From contig CM045762.1 of assembly GCA_025200525.1 (NCBI GenBank), positions 191,543,154 to 191,607,153 on the forward strand: a stretch of DNA of 64,000 nt. The letters are read 5' to 3'. Of the stretch, positions 49,201 through 60,272 are shown one piece after another. Origin of the DNA: Camellia lanceoleosa. Lineage: Eukaryota > Streptophyta > Magnoliopsida > Ericales > Theaceae. Every line of letters begins with the position of its first letter. Within the stretch, counting starts at the first letter, position 1. The position numbers and the translations under genes were made by a program. Below the pieces are notes generated by a model. It saw nothing but the letters and a program-made list of their open reading frames with translations, made no database searches and had not been told where the DNA came from.

Positions 49201-50141
49201 AGATTAGGGCATTTTCAATTAGCATACCTTATGCAATGCATACGTGCATTCATGCATTTGTTTACATGCACCGGGCTCGGTACATCATACAAACTGCATC
49301 GCACTTTCAATTTCCAAATTGAATACGTGCTACGTGAGGCATTTCACATGCCATGTTTAGGGTTAGCCGAGCCTACTCTAGCTTGCATTTATGCTTGTGT
49401 TGCATTAGCCACTTAACATGAACTAGGTCACGCATGTTTTGCTAACTAGTTTACTGTTTCTGGCACGGAGTACGATGTAAGTCTTTTTTTTGCTTTAGCA
49501 TATCGCATGCATGTGAATGTTGCCATGACAGTATGCTTGCCATGCGGCTAAATGCTTACATGATAAACTGTTTGTATGCCTGTGGGTGGAGGTTGGATTG
49601 CGTGAGTTGGAGCGACTCATTGACATCCGTATTTTAGCCTACTTGCGAGTAGCACAAAAAACCAACATGTTTTTCGAGACAAAACGGATATGCAATGTTT
49701 ATTTCCAAATTAGGCAATCTAGTCTATACTTTTGTGTTGTGCGCCTCACATAGTAATTCTAGGCTAATAACCGGAATAAGAACGCATAAAGTTTTCAAAA
49801 ACGGATATCATGGTTAGTAGAGGCTGGTCTTCGGACCGGGCGAGAGGGGGTGCTCATAGCTGACCTTCCCCGATCGTACCCAAGCTCCCGAGCCAAGTCA
49901 CTTTGGTGATGACGGACACGTGGCCTTCGGCACCGAGTTAGGGTTTCCTAAATTCCCCATTTTAAAATATTTAGGTGGCGACTCATGTCCGCAGCAGTCC
50001 ATGTTTGGCACTACTTTTTCAAAAATCTGTTTTCTTCAAAACGATTTGCCAGAGGTGGACTCTTTGGTTCAGATTACGAACCATGACTTTTAAACAAAAA
50101 AAGCAGGAGTTCTGAATCAGAAGCCTCGCGGGCTGGTTACA
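46278..50141 (+). repeat. Element E 3' LTR
   Basis: 3864 bp, near-identical to 35568-39418, ending GGTTACA before TSD CAAGG. Near 49981-50000 the text reads GACTCATGTCCGCAGCAG where the 5' LTR has GACTCTGTATCTGGCAAAGC. The last 40 bp also differ more than the rest. Confidence 0.8.
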
Positions 50142-50146
50142 CAAGG
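50142..50146 (+). repeat. Right target-site duplication of element E (CAAGG)
   Basis: Matches 35563-35567. Confidence 0.85.
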
Positions 50147-52205
50147 GTTGTAACAAACACGCTGGCCTCTGATGTTCGGCCTTCACTTGCTGACAAGTAA
50201 GGCGCTTAGACACGAAAACTACCAAATCTCTCTTCATACCCCGCCACCAAAACTGGCGACCCAAATCCCGATACATCTTAGTACCTCCTGGATGCACCAC
50301 AAGGCGTGAATGATGAAACTCTAGGAGTACCTCCTCTCGGCAAGACTCCGGCACAAACATACTGTCTCGGTATCTCACACTCAGGTCGAGATACATCGTC
50401 AAACCCCTCTTAACCTTCCCACTGGAGATCTTCTCTCGGAGGGAATCTACCTCAAGGTCACCTCTCTGTGCCTCTAATACTCGAGTCACAAGTGTAGGCT
50501 GCGCAACAATAGAAAACAAGGCCGCAGTCTCAACGGATTCGCCCAAAAGCAAATCAAACTCCCCAAGTGCACCCAACATCTCCCATTCTCGGATGGCTAT
50601 ACTAGCTACGTCACCAACAGATTTCCTGCTAAGGGCATCGGCCACCACATTGGCCTTCCCCGGATGATAATGCAACTCGAAGTCGTAATCCTCAATAAAC
50701 TCCATCCACCTCCCCTGCTTCAAGTTCAAGTCTTTCTATGTAAACAGATATTTCAGACTCTTATGATCCGAGAACACCTCGAATCTCTCACCATAAAGGT
50801 AATGCCTCCAAATTTTCAAGGCAAAGATCACAGCTGCTAACTCTAGGTCGTGTGTAGGGTAATTCTTCTCGTGTATCTTGAATTGACGTGAGCCATAGGC
50901 AACCACTTTCCCCTCTTGCATCAACACACAACCCAAACCCTCTCGTGAGGCATCACAATAGACTGCATAACCCAACCCTCTCTCCGGAATAATCAAAACT
51001 GGAGCGGTGGTCAATCTAACTTGCAGCTCTTGGAACGACTTTTCACAAGTCTCACTCCATACAAATTTGACTCCCTTCTGAGTCAGTCTAGTCAACGACG
51101 AAGCTAACCTAGAGAAATCTTTCACAAATCGCCAGTAGTACCTAGCTAATCCCAGAAAACTGCGGATCTCAAACACACTCTTAGACTGTGCCCAATCTTG
51201 CACTACCTCAATCTTAGATGTATCAACAGACACCCCTTCCCCGGATACTACATGGCCTAAAAACTTCACTTCTTCTAGCCAGAATTCACACTTCCCAAAC
51301 TTAGCATAAAGCTTATGGGCTCTAAGTAGGTCAAGCACCACTCTCAAGTGTTCCTCGTGCTCCTCCTCTGAAGGTGAATAAATCAGAACGTCGTCTACGA
51401 AAACGACTACAAAACGATCTAAGAATTTCCGGAAGATCCGGTTCATCAAATCCATAAACACTGCCGATGCATTGGTGAGCCCAAATGGCATCACCAGAAA
51501 CTCATAGTGGCCATACCGCGTACGGAATGCCGTCTTCGGAATATCCTTCTCTCTGACTCTCAACTGGTGGTAACCCAATCTCAAGTCTATCTTAGAGAAA
51601 CAACGGGAACCCTTCAACTAATCGAATAGATCATCTATACGAGGCATTGGGTACTTATTCTTGACCGTAGCCCGATTCAACTTCCGGTAATCGATACAGA
51701 GTCTCAAAGCAGCACCTTTCTTTTTAGCAAAGAGGGCCGGTGCTCCCCACGGCGAAACACTAGGAAAAATATAACCCTTATCTAGCAACTCCTGGAGCTG
51801 AATCTTCAACTCAGCTAACTCGGCTGGGGCAAAACGATAAGGTGCCATAGAAATCGGCGTCGTGCCGGGCACTAAGTCAATAGAGAACTCAATCTCTCGA
51901 TGAGGTGGCAAACTGACAAGGTCCTCGGGAAAGACGTCCGAGTACTCACAAACCACTCTTGGCAACACAGTCTGGGCCTCATCACACTCACTACTCAAAA
52001 GACTAGCAAGAAGACCACTCAACTCACTCCACCCTCGCGGATCAAAACACCGGTGGCAAAAACTACTAACCCGATCCCCCAGAAAATGAAAACACTCCCC
52101 GCTCAAGGTACAAATGGTGACCCTCTGGCGGTAGCAGTCAATAACAGCCCGGTATGACGATAACCAGTCCATACCCAAAATAACATCAAACCCCGACATG
52201 GGCAT
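50142..52205 (-). pseudogene. pol: Element D reverse transcriptase, RNase H and integrase N-terminus
   Basis: Order on the minus strand: link after protease ([14 protein letters not shown]); RT with [68 protein letters not shown] and the catalytic FVDD in [11 protein letters not shown]; RNase H from [16 protein letters not shown] through [13 protein letters not shown] to VVADALSRK; integrase zinc-binding HHSRLVVHPGG...LTCQQVK. Amber codons sit at 51618-51620 and 50736-50738. The zinc-binding segment has KRLTCQQ where a Cys is expected at the Arg, so one zinc ligand is lost. The frame is cut at 50142 by E and continues at 35567. Confidence 0.88.
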
Positions 52206-53724
52206 AACTACAAAAGAAGCCGACGATCAGCGACCTCTATATCACAACCTCTACATCCGTGTTTCAAAATCAATTCACCCCCAACAGGTGATACTACACA
52301 TATAGGAGATGCTAACTGTGCCAACTCCAATCCCAAAATAGATGCAAATGCAGCAGATATAAAAGAATGAGATGCTCCAGTATCAATCAATACACTAGCA
52401 ATCGAGTTGCAAAACAAGAAGGTACCTCTCACAATAGATGGAGCCGGTACAAGATCCTGCGCGGTAACAGCATACACGCGCCCAGACGGTCTCTGATCTA
52501 CCTGCTCACCCCTAGGAGCATAAGACTGCTGCACAAACTGGGACGATGAAGCCCCCTGATTGGCCCTCGAGGCATGAACTGACTTAGCTGGCTGATGACT
52601 CTGAGTCTGCCACAAACCAGATGCACCAAATGTGCCACTCAACTGTGGGCAAAACCTCTTCAGGTGCCCTGCCTGACCACACTGATAACACGAGAGTAGC
52701 TGGCCTCTACCCTGACTCTGGCTCTGAGGTCGAGCCGAAGATGATGCTGCTCTCTGAACTCCTCCCTTCTGCGGGCAAACTGGAGACTTGTGGCCCAGCT
52801 GGCCACACTTAAAACATGTAATGTCTCCCTAGCCGCCTTTCCCAGAACCTGCACTCGGCACTAGAAAAGTCGATCTAGTAAAGCTACCCTGAGACTGCTG
52901 AGGATTAAAACCTCTCTGTCTCCTGCCATCATTCTGGCCATCCTGACTCCACTTGGAGCCTTTCTGTCCTTCCTCCTCCTCCTGCATCATGATCTCCATA
53001 TGGGCTGCAGCATCAACCAGACGCCCATAATCTCGAATCATAGTCCCTCCCACTCTCAGCTTAAGGCCACGCCTCAACTTCTTCTCGAACTCTATACAAC
53101 GGCGTTCCTCAGACGCCACCAACTCAAGTGCAAACCTGGATAAGCTAGTAAATGCGGCCTCAAACTCGCCATCAAGAACTCACCGCTAAGTCAGAATCGA
53201 TCCTTCAGCTTCTCCTTAACAGCCGGAGACAGGAACTTCTCTTGGAAAGCATCTACAAAAGCCTCCCAAGTCCCTCCTATATGGCCCTTTGTGAACTTCC
53301 ACCACTGACCCACATCCCCTTTTAGCTGGAAAGATGCAAAGGCCACCTTCAACACCCCGTCTTCGATGCCAAGCATCTCAAAGGTCTTCGTTGTCTGTTC
53401 GAGCCATTCATCTGCCTTAAGTGGCTCTTTTGGATCACCCACAAATTCGTCCGGGTTAGACCGGAAGAACTCCCTCTTTAGAAAAGAAGGTCCTGCAACT
53501 GCGACACGAACCTGGGCTTGATTCTCAGCCCTGAGAATGCCCACAGACTCCCTGAATGCCCCTGCTATCTCTCGGGCCAAAGCGCCCATAGCCTGCTGGC
53601 CTACTGGCTCGGCCACATTGGCCTGGCCAACTCCTTCCAGCTGCTCCGGAATCTCCTCCGGCGTAGGCACTTCCTACCTACCATGCCTACCACGCCTACC
53701 ACGTCCTCGTCCTCGTCCTGACAT
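52206..53724 (-). pseudogene. gag: Element D gag and protease
   Basis: Starts at ATG 53724 (MSGRGRGRGRRGRHGR), then amber at 53674-53676, then PTPEEIPEQLEGVG. The Gag core has FFRSNPDEFVGDP, WKFTKGHIGGTWEAF and SEERRCIEFEKKL. Frames change near 53185. Two zinc knuckles follow, CFKCGQLGHKSPVC (just after amber 52829-52831) and CYQCGQAGHLKRFC. The protease has the catalytic LIDTGASHSFIS near 52380. A frameshift near 52205 separates protease from RT. In life this region would give the particle shell and the processing enzyme; here it is dead. Confidence 0.82.
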
Positions 53725-54113
53725 CCTAATAAAGGTAACAAAGACGTTAGCACATTAATAAATGTGCCGAAGCTATAATACTCGCGTCCTAATGCATTGG
53801 ACAACAATAATTCATTCCACGTAAAGCACATAATCACATAAGCACCTACGAATTTCATTCCTGGATAATGACAGTCCCGAAGTGTTGCTAGAGTTTTGAT
53901 TGGAAGCAGCATTGATCAAGTGCCTTTCCAAAAAGACTACTAGGAACTCAAGGGTCCAATCAACATCTTAGAAACTACGTTCCATACCCACATAATCACA
54001 TAAACATGTTATCATATAAGCATATAACACTACAGCTAAGTCTCTATCAAGCGAGACGAACCCATTGTGATACTAATCACTTCCCACGTACCCAAAGTAT
54101 TCAAACTCGGTAC
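53725..54113. other. Leader of element D between PBS and gag
   Basis: Non-coding; counterpart of the leader at 8807-9226 in B (similar CAAGTTGGTATC context and a TTATTAGGATG start context). Confidence 0.5.
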
Positions 54114-54125
54114 GCTCCGATACCA
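54114..54125 (-). other. Primer binding site of element D
   Basis: Minus strand TGGTATCGGAGC, one base from the initiator-Met PBS TGGTATCAGAGC, 3 bp from the LTR end. Confidence 0.75.
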
Positions 54126-54128
54126 AGT

Positions 54129-55970
54129 TGTAACGCCCTCAAAATTAACCCATAACATATATAATATTGACATGCATTAATTAAGAGAAAGAAAACCTTA
54201 TTCCATTCATCAGAGTAAACTTAATAAAAGACATCATATGTAATAATGAAAGTAAATGCCCTACAGGCTTACATCTTTCCAAGCCAACCCTTGGACACAA
54301 AAGAGTGAGTACTAACTCAATTACACATTAAGCCCTTGGTTTGAGTTTACATGTAATAACCAAATAAAACAAAATAACAACTAACTAAAACAAATCTTCA
54401 AATCCAAATCCTTCCAAGCTAAGTCCTTGGAGGTAGCATATCACCTAAACCTGAAAATGATGTTCCCGTTTAGGGTGAGCCACAGCCCAACAGAAATATA
54501 CTAAACCAAATATAGGAATTGACTAAAGCAATAGCATTCGATAGATGGTTACACTTAAAAATCAATTATAACACCATTTAGTTTCATGACAATAATGTCC
54601 ATGACATGTTTCACTTTCCGTTATCATTCAACTTCCGTTTATCTGAGCATATGGCTCGTAACTGCCAAACTACAAAATGAGACTACATCTCACATTAACA
54701 TTACTTCCAATATCAACAATTCAAATGAGACTAAGGCTCATACTGAAACACTTCCATAAATCAATAAGTACACATATTTGCTGTACTAATGGAGTCCATC
54801 CCCTTTCTCCTCCTAAACAGGTTTGAGAGTCCATCCCTTATCTTCCCTCAAACCATGGAGTACATCCCCTATCTCTTCCCAAACAATATGCATATGCAAC
54901 GTATTAAACACTTGTCATACACAATATTCAATCAATACACGTATTTGTTGTATTAATTCAACTGTCATATTCAATGACTTATTCAATGTGATTAGTTCCA
55001 GTTTTCCCTAATCAACATGCAATGTCTACAACAATCACGACTATCCTCCACCGATAGCCCAAAACAGTTATTTCTAAACAAGAAATAAATGTATCAACTA
55101 ATATAATCTCAACATTTTCATAGGTGAGTGATTAAACTATTCAACTACAAAATTTAATTCCATAGTTCCCCAATTTCATGAATTAAACTTAATTCCACAA
55201 TTTTCCCAAGTTATAATACAAACCCTAGTTTTTCCCAAAATTACCAAACAACACAAACATATCAAAATAACCAAAACTTAGGACAAAACCTATAAGATTG
55301 AGTAGGGTATCCCTACCTCGAAGCGAAGAACTCAAATGGAGATGATGACCCAAAATCCAACGTGCTCCAAATCCTCTCTTTTGCAGATTAAAAGAAAGCC
55401 CTCGCGAAGCTCTACCTTTCTTCCAAGGGAACTAGGGTAGAAGACCACCGGGAATAGATCAAATCTTAGAGAGAAGGTAAGAGTAGAGAGAGAAACTCTC
55501 AAGTGGCGGTTTTTAATAGTTAGGAGAGAAAAATTGGTCAAAAAGTGATCCAAAATGTGAAATCTCGGACTGATGTAGACGACTCCCCGCTCGAGCGTGG
55601 AAACCCCCTCTCGAGTGTCCAACTCCCCGCTCGAGCGTCACACACAAACTCCCGCTCGAGTGAACAACTCTGCAGAGCAGATACTAGATGGGTGATTTTC
55701 CCGCTCGAGCGCCAAAATCCCCGCTCGAGCATACAAGCAACAAGAAAATCCCCGCTCGAGCGCCAAAAGATCCGCTCGAGTGGACAGGCCAAAATCTGGG
55801 CATCTAGTCTTGGTTTCGAAGTTCAACCAACCTGTTTCAAACTTTCCTAACACAACCCAAGACTCAAATACAAAGAGTAAAGGCTAGAAATGATAATGAT
55901 ACAACGACAAGTCCACAGAACCAAGTCCGGAATACAGCATACGAAGGAAGGAAAAACCTGGATCGCTATA
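54129..55970 (-). repeat. Element D 5' LTR
   Basis: 1842 bp. Compared with the 3' LTR it lacks about 50 bp inside the palindrome cluster and has several palindromes mutated (for example CCTCTCGAGTG at 55607). More decay between the two D LTRs than between the two E LTRs agrees with D being older than E. Confidence 0.85.
55587..55783 (-). promoter_or_regulatory. CTCGAG palindrome cluster in D 5' LTR
   Basis: Eight copies, with starts at 55587, 55607, 55627 and 55652 among others, again stepping by 20 bp, then 25. Several have lost the CG (CTCGAGTG, CTCGAGCA), as expected from deamination of methylated cytosine. Confidence 0.5.
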
Positions 55971-56650
55971 CCTCCTCCGCTCGAGCGGCCAAAAACAATA
56001 TGCTTCTCAGTTTTTTTTTTCTCTTCTCTGCACGTGCGGCCATGACCTCCGCACGTGCAGCCTGGCCCTTGTTTGTCAATCCAAAGTTCATACAAAACCC
56101 CATGTTTGGTGATCATCCATAAGGTCCAAAATAGATTCTTTACATACTAAAACATGGTTCAAAATCATGTAAATAAGAATACAAACACAACCACTTGAAC
56201 ATGGATTTGATCTACTTCAATTATTCACCACCACAATCTATTTCTCTTACATACACATACATACATATATAGCCATATATTTACACAAGTGCCAACATGG
56301 TAATTCAAGAAACAAGTTGTAGATTTCTTATTAGGTGACCCATATAGGTTAGAATCATCAAATAGTAGCATTATTTTTACCAATAGATCAACACACTCCT
56401 CCAACCCTCCATTACAACTCTAGGTTACACAATATTAAGAAATTCCTTCTCCAAATAAAAAAGAAAGGATGGAATTAGGGGAATTGGACTTACCTTAAGC
56501 TTCACTCCCTAGATGCCCCCTCAATTTCTCAATTTTCTACCTCCTTTGATGATCTTGTCTCTCTACTTCTCAAACCCCTCTCTAATCTTTCCTCCAGGAT
56601 ATATTTTCATGGAACTTCTAAGTCAAAAATGTCTAAAGGGCTTTGATATA
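55971..56650 (-). mobile_element. LTR-like fragment with CTCGAG and CACGTG palindromes
   Basis: Directly beyond the D LTR. It has CCGCTCGAGCGG at about 55977, then CACGTG palindromes in GC-rich context at 56031-56036 and 56052-56057 (21 bp apart), then AT-rich DNA and, near 56490-56520, a GACTTACCTTAAGCTTCACT block resembling the transcript-start side of the D LTR on the minus strand. It lacks coding sequence and is probably part of another LTR family. The right limit is approximate. Confidence 0.4.
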
Positions 56651-57198
56651 GATATATATTTATATAAAAGGTGAATAAGACAAAATTCAATCGTTTAATC
56701 ATCCCAAATTGAAATTTCATAGAAAATCTCATTATAGCTTAACAATCATGCAGATTTCAAATGTCTAATCAATTTCAGAAAATTACGTCTCTAAGGCTTC
56801 CAATTCCGAATTCAAACAGTTTAAGTGCGACAGATAATTTTCTTATTCAACAAATAGGAATCCACATTTCCAAGTTTCACTTAATTCAACGTAATTTCAC
56901 ATAGAATTTCACAATAAACATTCAAAAACACAGAATAGCGGACTAAAAAAATACCATAATGAAAACTATGTTACACGAGCTCTTCAAAATAAATCAAATA
57001 CACTCAGACAAGGGGAAGGGCGAACCTCATCTAGCTCGCCCCCTCCACCATCTCCTTCCAAATGACCCAACCACTACTCAGATCAAAACCTTCAAGTACT
57101 TACACAACACCCTCCCACCCATCACCGAAGCTTGATTGCATAATGAAAACTATGTTACACGAGCTCTTCAAAATAAATCAAATACACTCAGACAAGGG
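56651..57198. other. Intergenic DNA with a 73-bp direct duplication
   Basis: 56955-57027 and 57139-57211 are near-identical (ATAATGAAAACTATGTTACA start, GGCGAACCT or GACGAACCT end), offset 184 bp. No gene. Confidence 0.6.
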
Positions 57199-57364
57199 GA
57201 AGGACGAACCTGGCGTAGCGGTAAAGCTACCTCTTGGTAACCTGGTGGTTAGGGGTTCGAGTTATGGAAATAGCCTCTCCGTTTGCGGGGGCAAGGCTAC
57301 GTACATCAATTCTTCCTCATACCCCGCTCAAGCGGAAGCTTCATGCACTAGGTACGCCATTTTT
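57199..57364 (+). mobile_element. Au-type SINE
   Basis: A tRNA-derived retroposon: A-box-like TGGCGTAGCGGTAAAGCT near 57210, B-box GGGGTTCGAG at 57253-57262, then the body with ATAGCCTCTCC, GGGGGCAAGGCTACGTACAT and GCTTCATGCACTAGGTACGCC, ending in a T-run. This order fits the plant Au SINE family. It is flanked by the 16-bp duplication TACACTCAGACAAGGG at 57183-57198 and 57365-57380. It is transcribed by RNA polymerase III in intact copies and moved by LINE enzymes. Confidence 0.8.
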
Positions 57365-57380
57365 TACACTCAGACAAGGG

Positions 57381-58865
57381 TATGCGATATGTATCGGCTA
57401 CTTTTCAATGGACACTTCTTATATAATTGTGTATAACACTATTATTATATACACACATTGCTATATAATTGTTATAAATGTCTTTTTGACAATGTAAGTT
57501 ATATAGAAAACCATTTTATCTCAAATACTAGATTAAAAATATTAAAAAAAATGACATTTTTTTTTGTTGAGTTTACGTATCCTTAAATTCATGGTTTGAT
57601 GAGTCCGACCTTTAGATACATATGCGCACCTGACATCCCTACTCGAGTCTATATAACATAGAATGAAAATAATCACGCAGTGCACCCAATGCAACCACAA
57701 CCTGTACAACAAAATCCCCTTCATCCCCAGATTTAACCCAACAAGAAGGTCCTCCGAGCCCCTTGCATTTGGCCCAAAAAACCTTGACGCTAGATCTTGG
57801 TCGCCACCCGAAGTCTAGTGCTCAGCCACCGAATCTCATACAAGCAGCCCAATCGCCCTCTGAATACCTTGGCTTCTTTCCACTATCAAGATCTGACATC
57901 GTCTAATCCTATCTGCACCTTTTCCTAGATCTCAAACAATCACTTCCCTAAGAACAAAATCTAACGTTGAAAACCATAAAATCATAAACTACAACAAAAT
58001 ATTGAAACTTATATGAAACAAAATATTGAAATCACAGGGTTTGATTGAAGGTATCAAGTTGGGGCTTCCACTGGTGTGAGAGCATTTTCATTTATATGAA
58101 ACTTATAATCATACGAATACTACCTTAGTGACTTTTTTCCACGTCCTTCATTTCCACTTCATACTAAACTAATCATACAAAACTATCTAGTTGATTGCAA
58201 TCTAATATGGATAGCAAGAAACTTCTGTAGCAATTTGACTTATCATTTTTTGGTAGAAAATTGCACATGATTTGAAAGCTGAAAATAGATGTACAAAAAG
58301 GGGGAAAAAAAGAAGAAAAGAAAACATTACAAATGACAAAAGGGTAAATTGAGAAAATAAAATGCAAATTAGTGAAAACAAGATTGGAAGTACCCAAACA
58401 CAATGTATCAAAGAAATAACCATAATGCAGCTTTTCTTATTAAAAAATTGTTTGTTTATGGCTCCATACGACTACCAGTAATGCAGCTGGTCTAACCAAA
58501 AGAAAATTTATTTGTTTACTAGTTCCATATGATTACCGAGTGGGTAAATATTGAACAAGCAACTGTTTAATTTCTAAAATAATGAATTACTTCTTGTAGT
58601 TGGATTCCACAACAGAAATCTAATTGTAAAGACATTCCAATCTAGCTAATACAGTGTCTTACCTCCAAACTATCCTCTTTGATCCACTAGCCTGGATCCT
58701 TCACAACAGTTAAAGAAATTTGGCAAAGCAATTTGCGTAAAATTAACCATGATGAAGAATTTTTGTTTAATTGTTATAAGTAACAAACAATAATGGCAAT
58801 CCCATGCTCCTAGTATATTCAATTTTCAAGTTGACATGTATGAGCGAGATAGACAGAGGCAGATA
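57381..58865. other. AT-rich intergenic DNA
   Basis: No gene, RNA or element is recognised. Two related short blocks (TTTGTTTATGGCTCCATA and TTTGTTTACTAGTTCCATA) lie near 58450 and 58510. Confidence 0.4.
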
Positions 58866-59082
58866 TAACCTTGGCGTTGTTTCAAGTGTTGGAGACAGTG
58901 AGAGGGCTGTGTTGCTTGATAACCTGATAGAGACCTTGAGCTATGGAGGCGGCCTCTTGGGGGGGTGCCTTCGGGTTGATCTTCCTCACATTTGGTGCAC
59001 ATTTCCTACAGAAGTACCTCACAAAGGCTGTTTTAGCTCCTCTACCAGTTTGCTTAATCTTCTTGGACCCTCCTCTCACAAT
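58866..59082 (-). pseudogene. Unidentified exon with a nonsense codon
   Basis: A minus-strand open stretch of about 65 codons: RGGSKKIKQTGRGAKTAFVR, then YFCRKCAPNVRKINPKAPPQ, then EAASIAQGLYQVIKQHSPLT and VSNT before TGA. It is basic with a CX2C pair and has protein-like composition, so I take it for a real exon, but I cannot name the family. The frame has no ATG and its first codon is GTG near an AG, so it begins as an internal exon or has lost its start. The TGA follows SNT; if it was TGG, the frame would run on through NNAK to an AAG/GTTATA donor. No other exon is seen nearby. Confidence 0.5.
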
Positions 59083-59133
59083 CTACTACGAGCACAAACG
59101 AATCATCACAAATCCATATATAGAGAGAGATTT

Positions 59134-59164
<31 letters not shown>

Positions 59165-59599
59165 AGGGACCATTCTTGAAGCTGTTGGTCACAGGCTTTA
59201 TCGCAGGCTGATAGACCGCCGCCTTTAGGGATTTGAAAGCTGTCTTCGAAAATTGTACACCAGAAGGATCGATTTTATGTTCTTCTTGCTGATGATGTGG
59301 AAAGATCGATAGCAGTTTGCTTATCAAAATATTTGGTGATGGGATGGGAATCATTTGATCCTATAAGTTGAAAAATTACGTAATTACCCTCAATGTTTAT
59401 ATTTTGTATAAATGGGTAAAATGTAATTTTTTAAGTTGGGTGAGGGTATTTTAGTCATTTTAGTGTGATGTGACACCATAAATAAATATTAATCTAGATA
59501 AAAAAGCAATTTTTTACTAACTTCTCAAATCACTCCCAAAAAGCTTGGTTAAAAGTAAAAAAGTTAATTTTTACCATCTTCCCAAAATACCACTAAGTA
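59083..59599. other. Intergenic DNA with a GA microsatellite
   Basis: (GA)n at about 59131-59158. No gene. Confidence 0.4.
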
Positions 59600-60162
59600 T
59601 AAAATTAAAATTATAAGTACATAGGTTAAACTGATCATTGAGATATAATTTGGGGGTAAAATGAAATTTCCACTTATTTATAACATCATTTTTGTATTTT
59701 TTTTTTTTTGGTATAAATTTTATATATAAATAAAGTTAATATAAAAAATGAAAAAAATGAAAAATATGCTTTTTTTTAAACACGAAATTCTTAATTGGAT
59801 CTTGCAAAGGATAGTATTTCATCACTAGATGTCCATTTCTTCATAAAAAATAAAAATAAAAAGATTAACACTTTTTGTAACTAATATATCTCATACCTAC
59901 AAAGTAATTTTGTCCCTAAATTTATCTCTAAACCTCAATTGGTTGTAATATTTTTTCACAATATATTGATGAAAAAACTACCATAATAGGTTTATTGAAA
60001 CGAAATAAAAAATAAAAAAAATTATAGAAAACAAATTGTCACAAAATGAAGTTTTCATGATCACATATATTAATTGACAGTAATTAGTGGGTCAGTGTGT
60101 TTCCTCATATTCAACTACAAAATTTTGAATATCTAAAAGCTTTAATGTTTAGAATAAAACAA
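59600..60162 (+). repeat. Direct duplication, copy 1
   Basis: About 560 bp that recur at 60900-61463, in the same orientation, 1300 bp apart. Landmarks are TTATAAGTACATAGGTTAAA (59611), the CACGAAATTCTTAATTGGAT block and GTGGGTCAGTGTGTTTCCTC. The copies differ at scattered bases and in homopolymer length. Confidence 0.85.
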
Positions 60163-60272
60163 ACTGCTGCAAGCACTCACCCAGTAGGGAATCGAACCTG
60201 TGACCGTACGCCTTACCCACACCCCACACAATCACGTGTGCGCCCTTACCACTGGAGCAACTTGCCCCCCTA
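60163..60272 (-). mobile_element. tRNA-like SINE head
   Basis: On the minus strand: GCAAGTTGCTCCAGTGGTAA (A-box) followed about 60 bp later by GGTTCGATTCCC (B-box, 60187-60198). The internal polymerase III promoter is intact in layout, but no cloverleaf closes, so this is not a tRNA gene. It sits at the right end of duplication copy 1 and is absent from copy 2. The SINE family is unknown to me. Confidence 0.5.

Larger units (their letters stand above)
35568..50141 (+). mobile_element. Element E: gag-only Tat/Ogre-like LTR retrotransposon
   Basis: 14.6 kb with 3.85-kb LTRs (35568-39418, 46278-50141), a perfect TSD, a PBS that is not the initiator-Met type, one damaged gag, then 4.6 kb of non-coding sequence with several repeat families and a PPT. 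No protease, RT, RNase H or integrase motif was found in any frame of the interior. Very long LTRs, the PBS, the Gag type and repeated 3' untranslated regions all fit the Tat/Ogre group. It must have used pol of an autonomous relative. The LTRs are nearly identical by eye, fitting an insertion younger than its host D. Confidence 0.85.
32215..55970 (-). mobile_element. Element D: Del/Tekay-like Ty3/gypsy retrotransposon, split by E
   Basis: Minus-strand element with LTRs at 54129-55970 (5') and 32215-34106 (3'), PBS, gag-pol and PPT. Its polyprotein is interrupted in integrase by element E (35568-50141, TSD CAAGG). Without E it would be about 9.2 kb. Domain order gag, protease, RT, RNase H, integrase, chromodomain-like end fits the chromodomain-bearing Del/Tekay lineage. 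It is dead: several amber codons, frameshifts and a small deletion. The flanks GAAAC (32210-32214) and CCTCC (55971-55975) are not a TSD, so one end has been rearranged. Confidence 0.85.

Noticed and set aside
60163..60272. Functional tRNA gene
   Set aside because: A- and B-boxes are present but no acceptor stem closes; better read as a SINE head.
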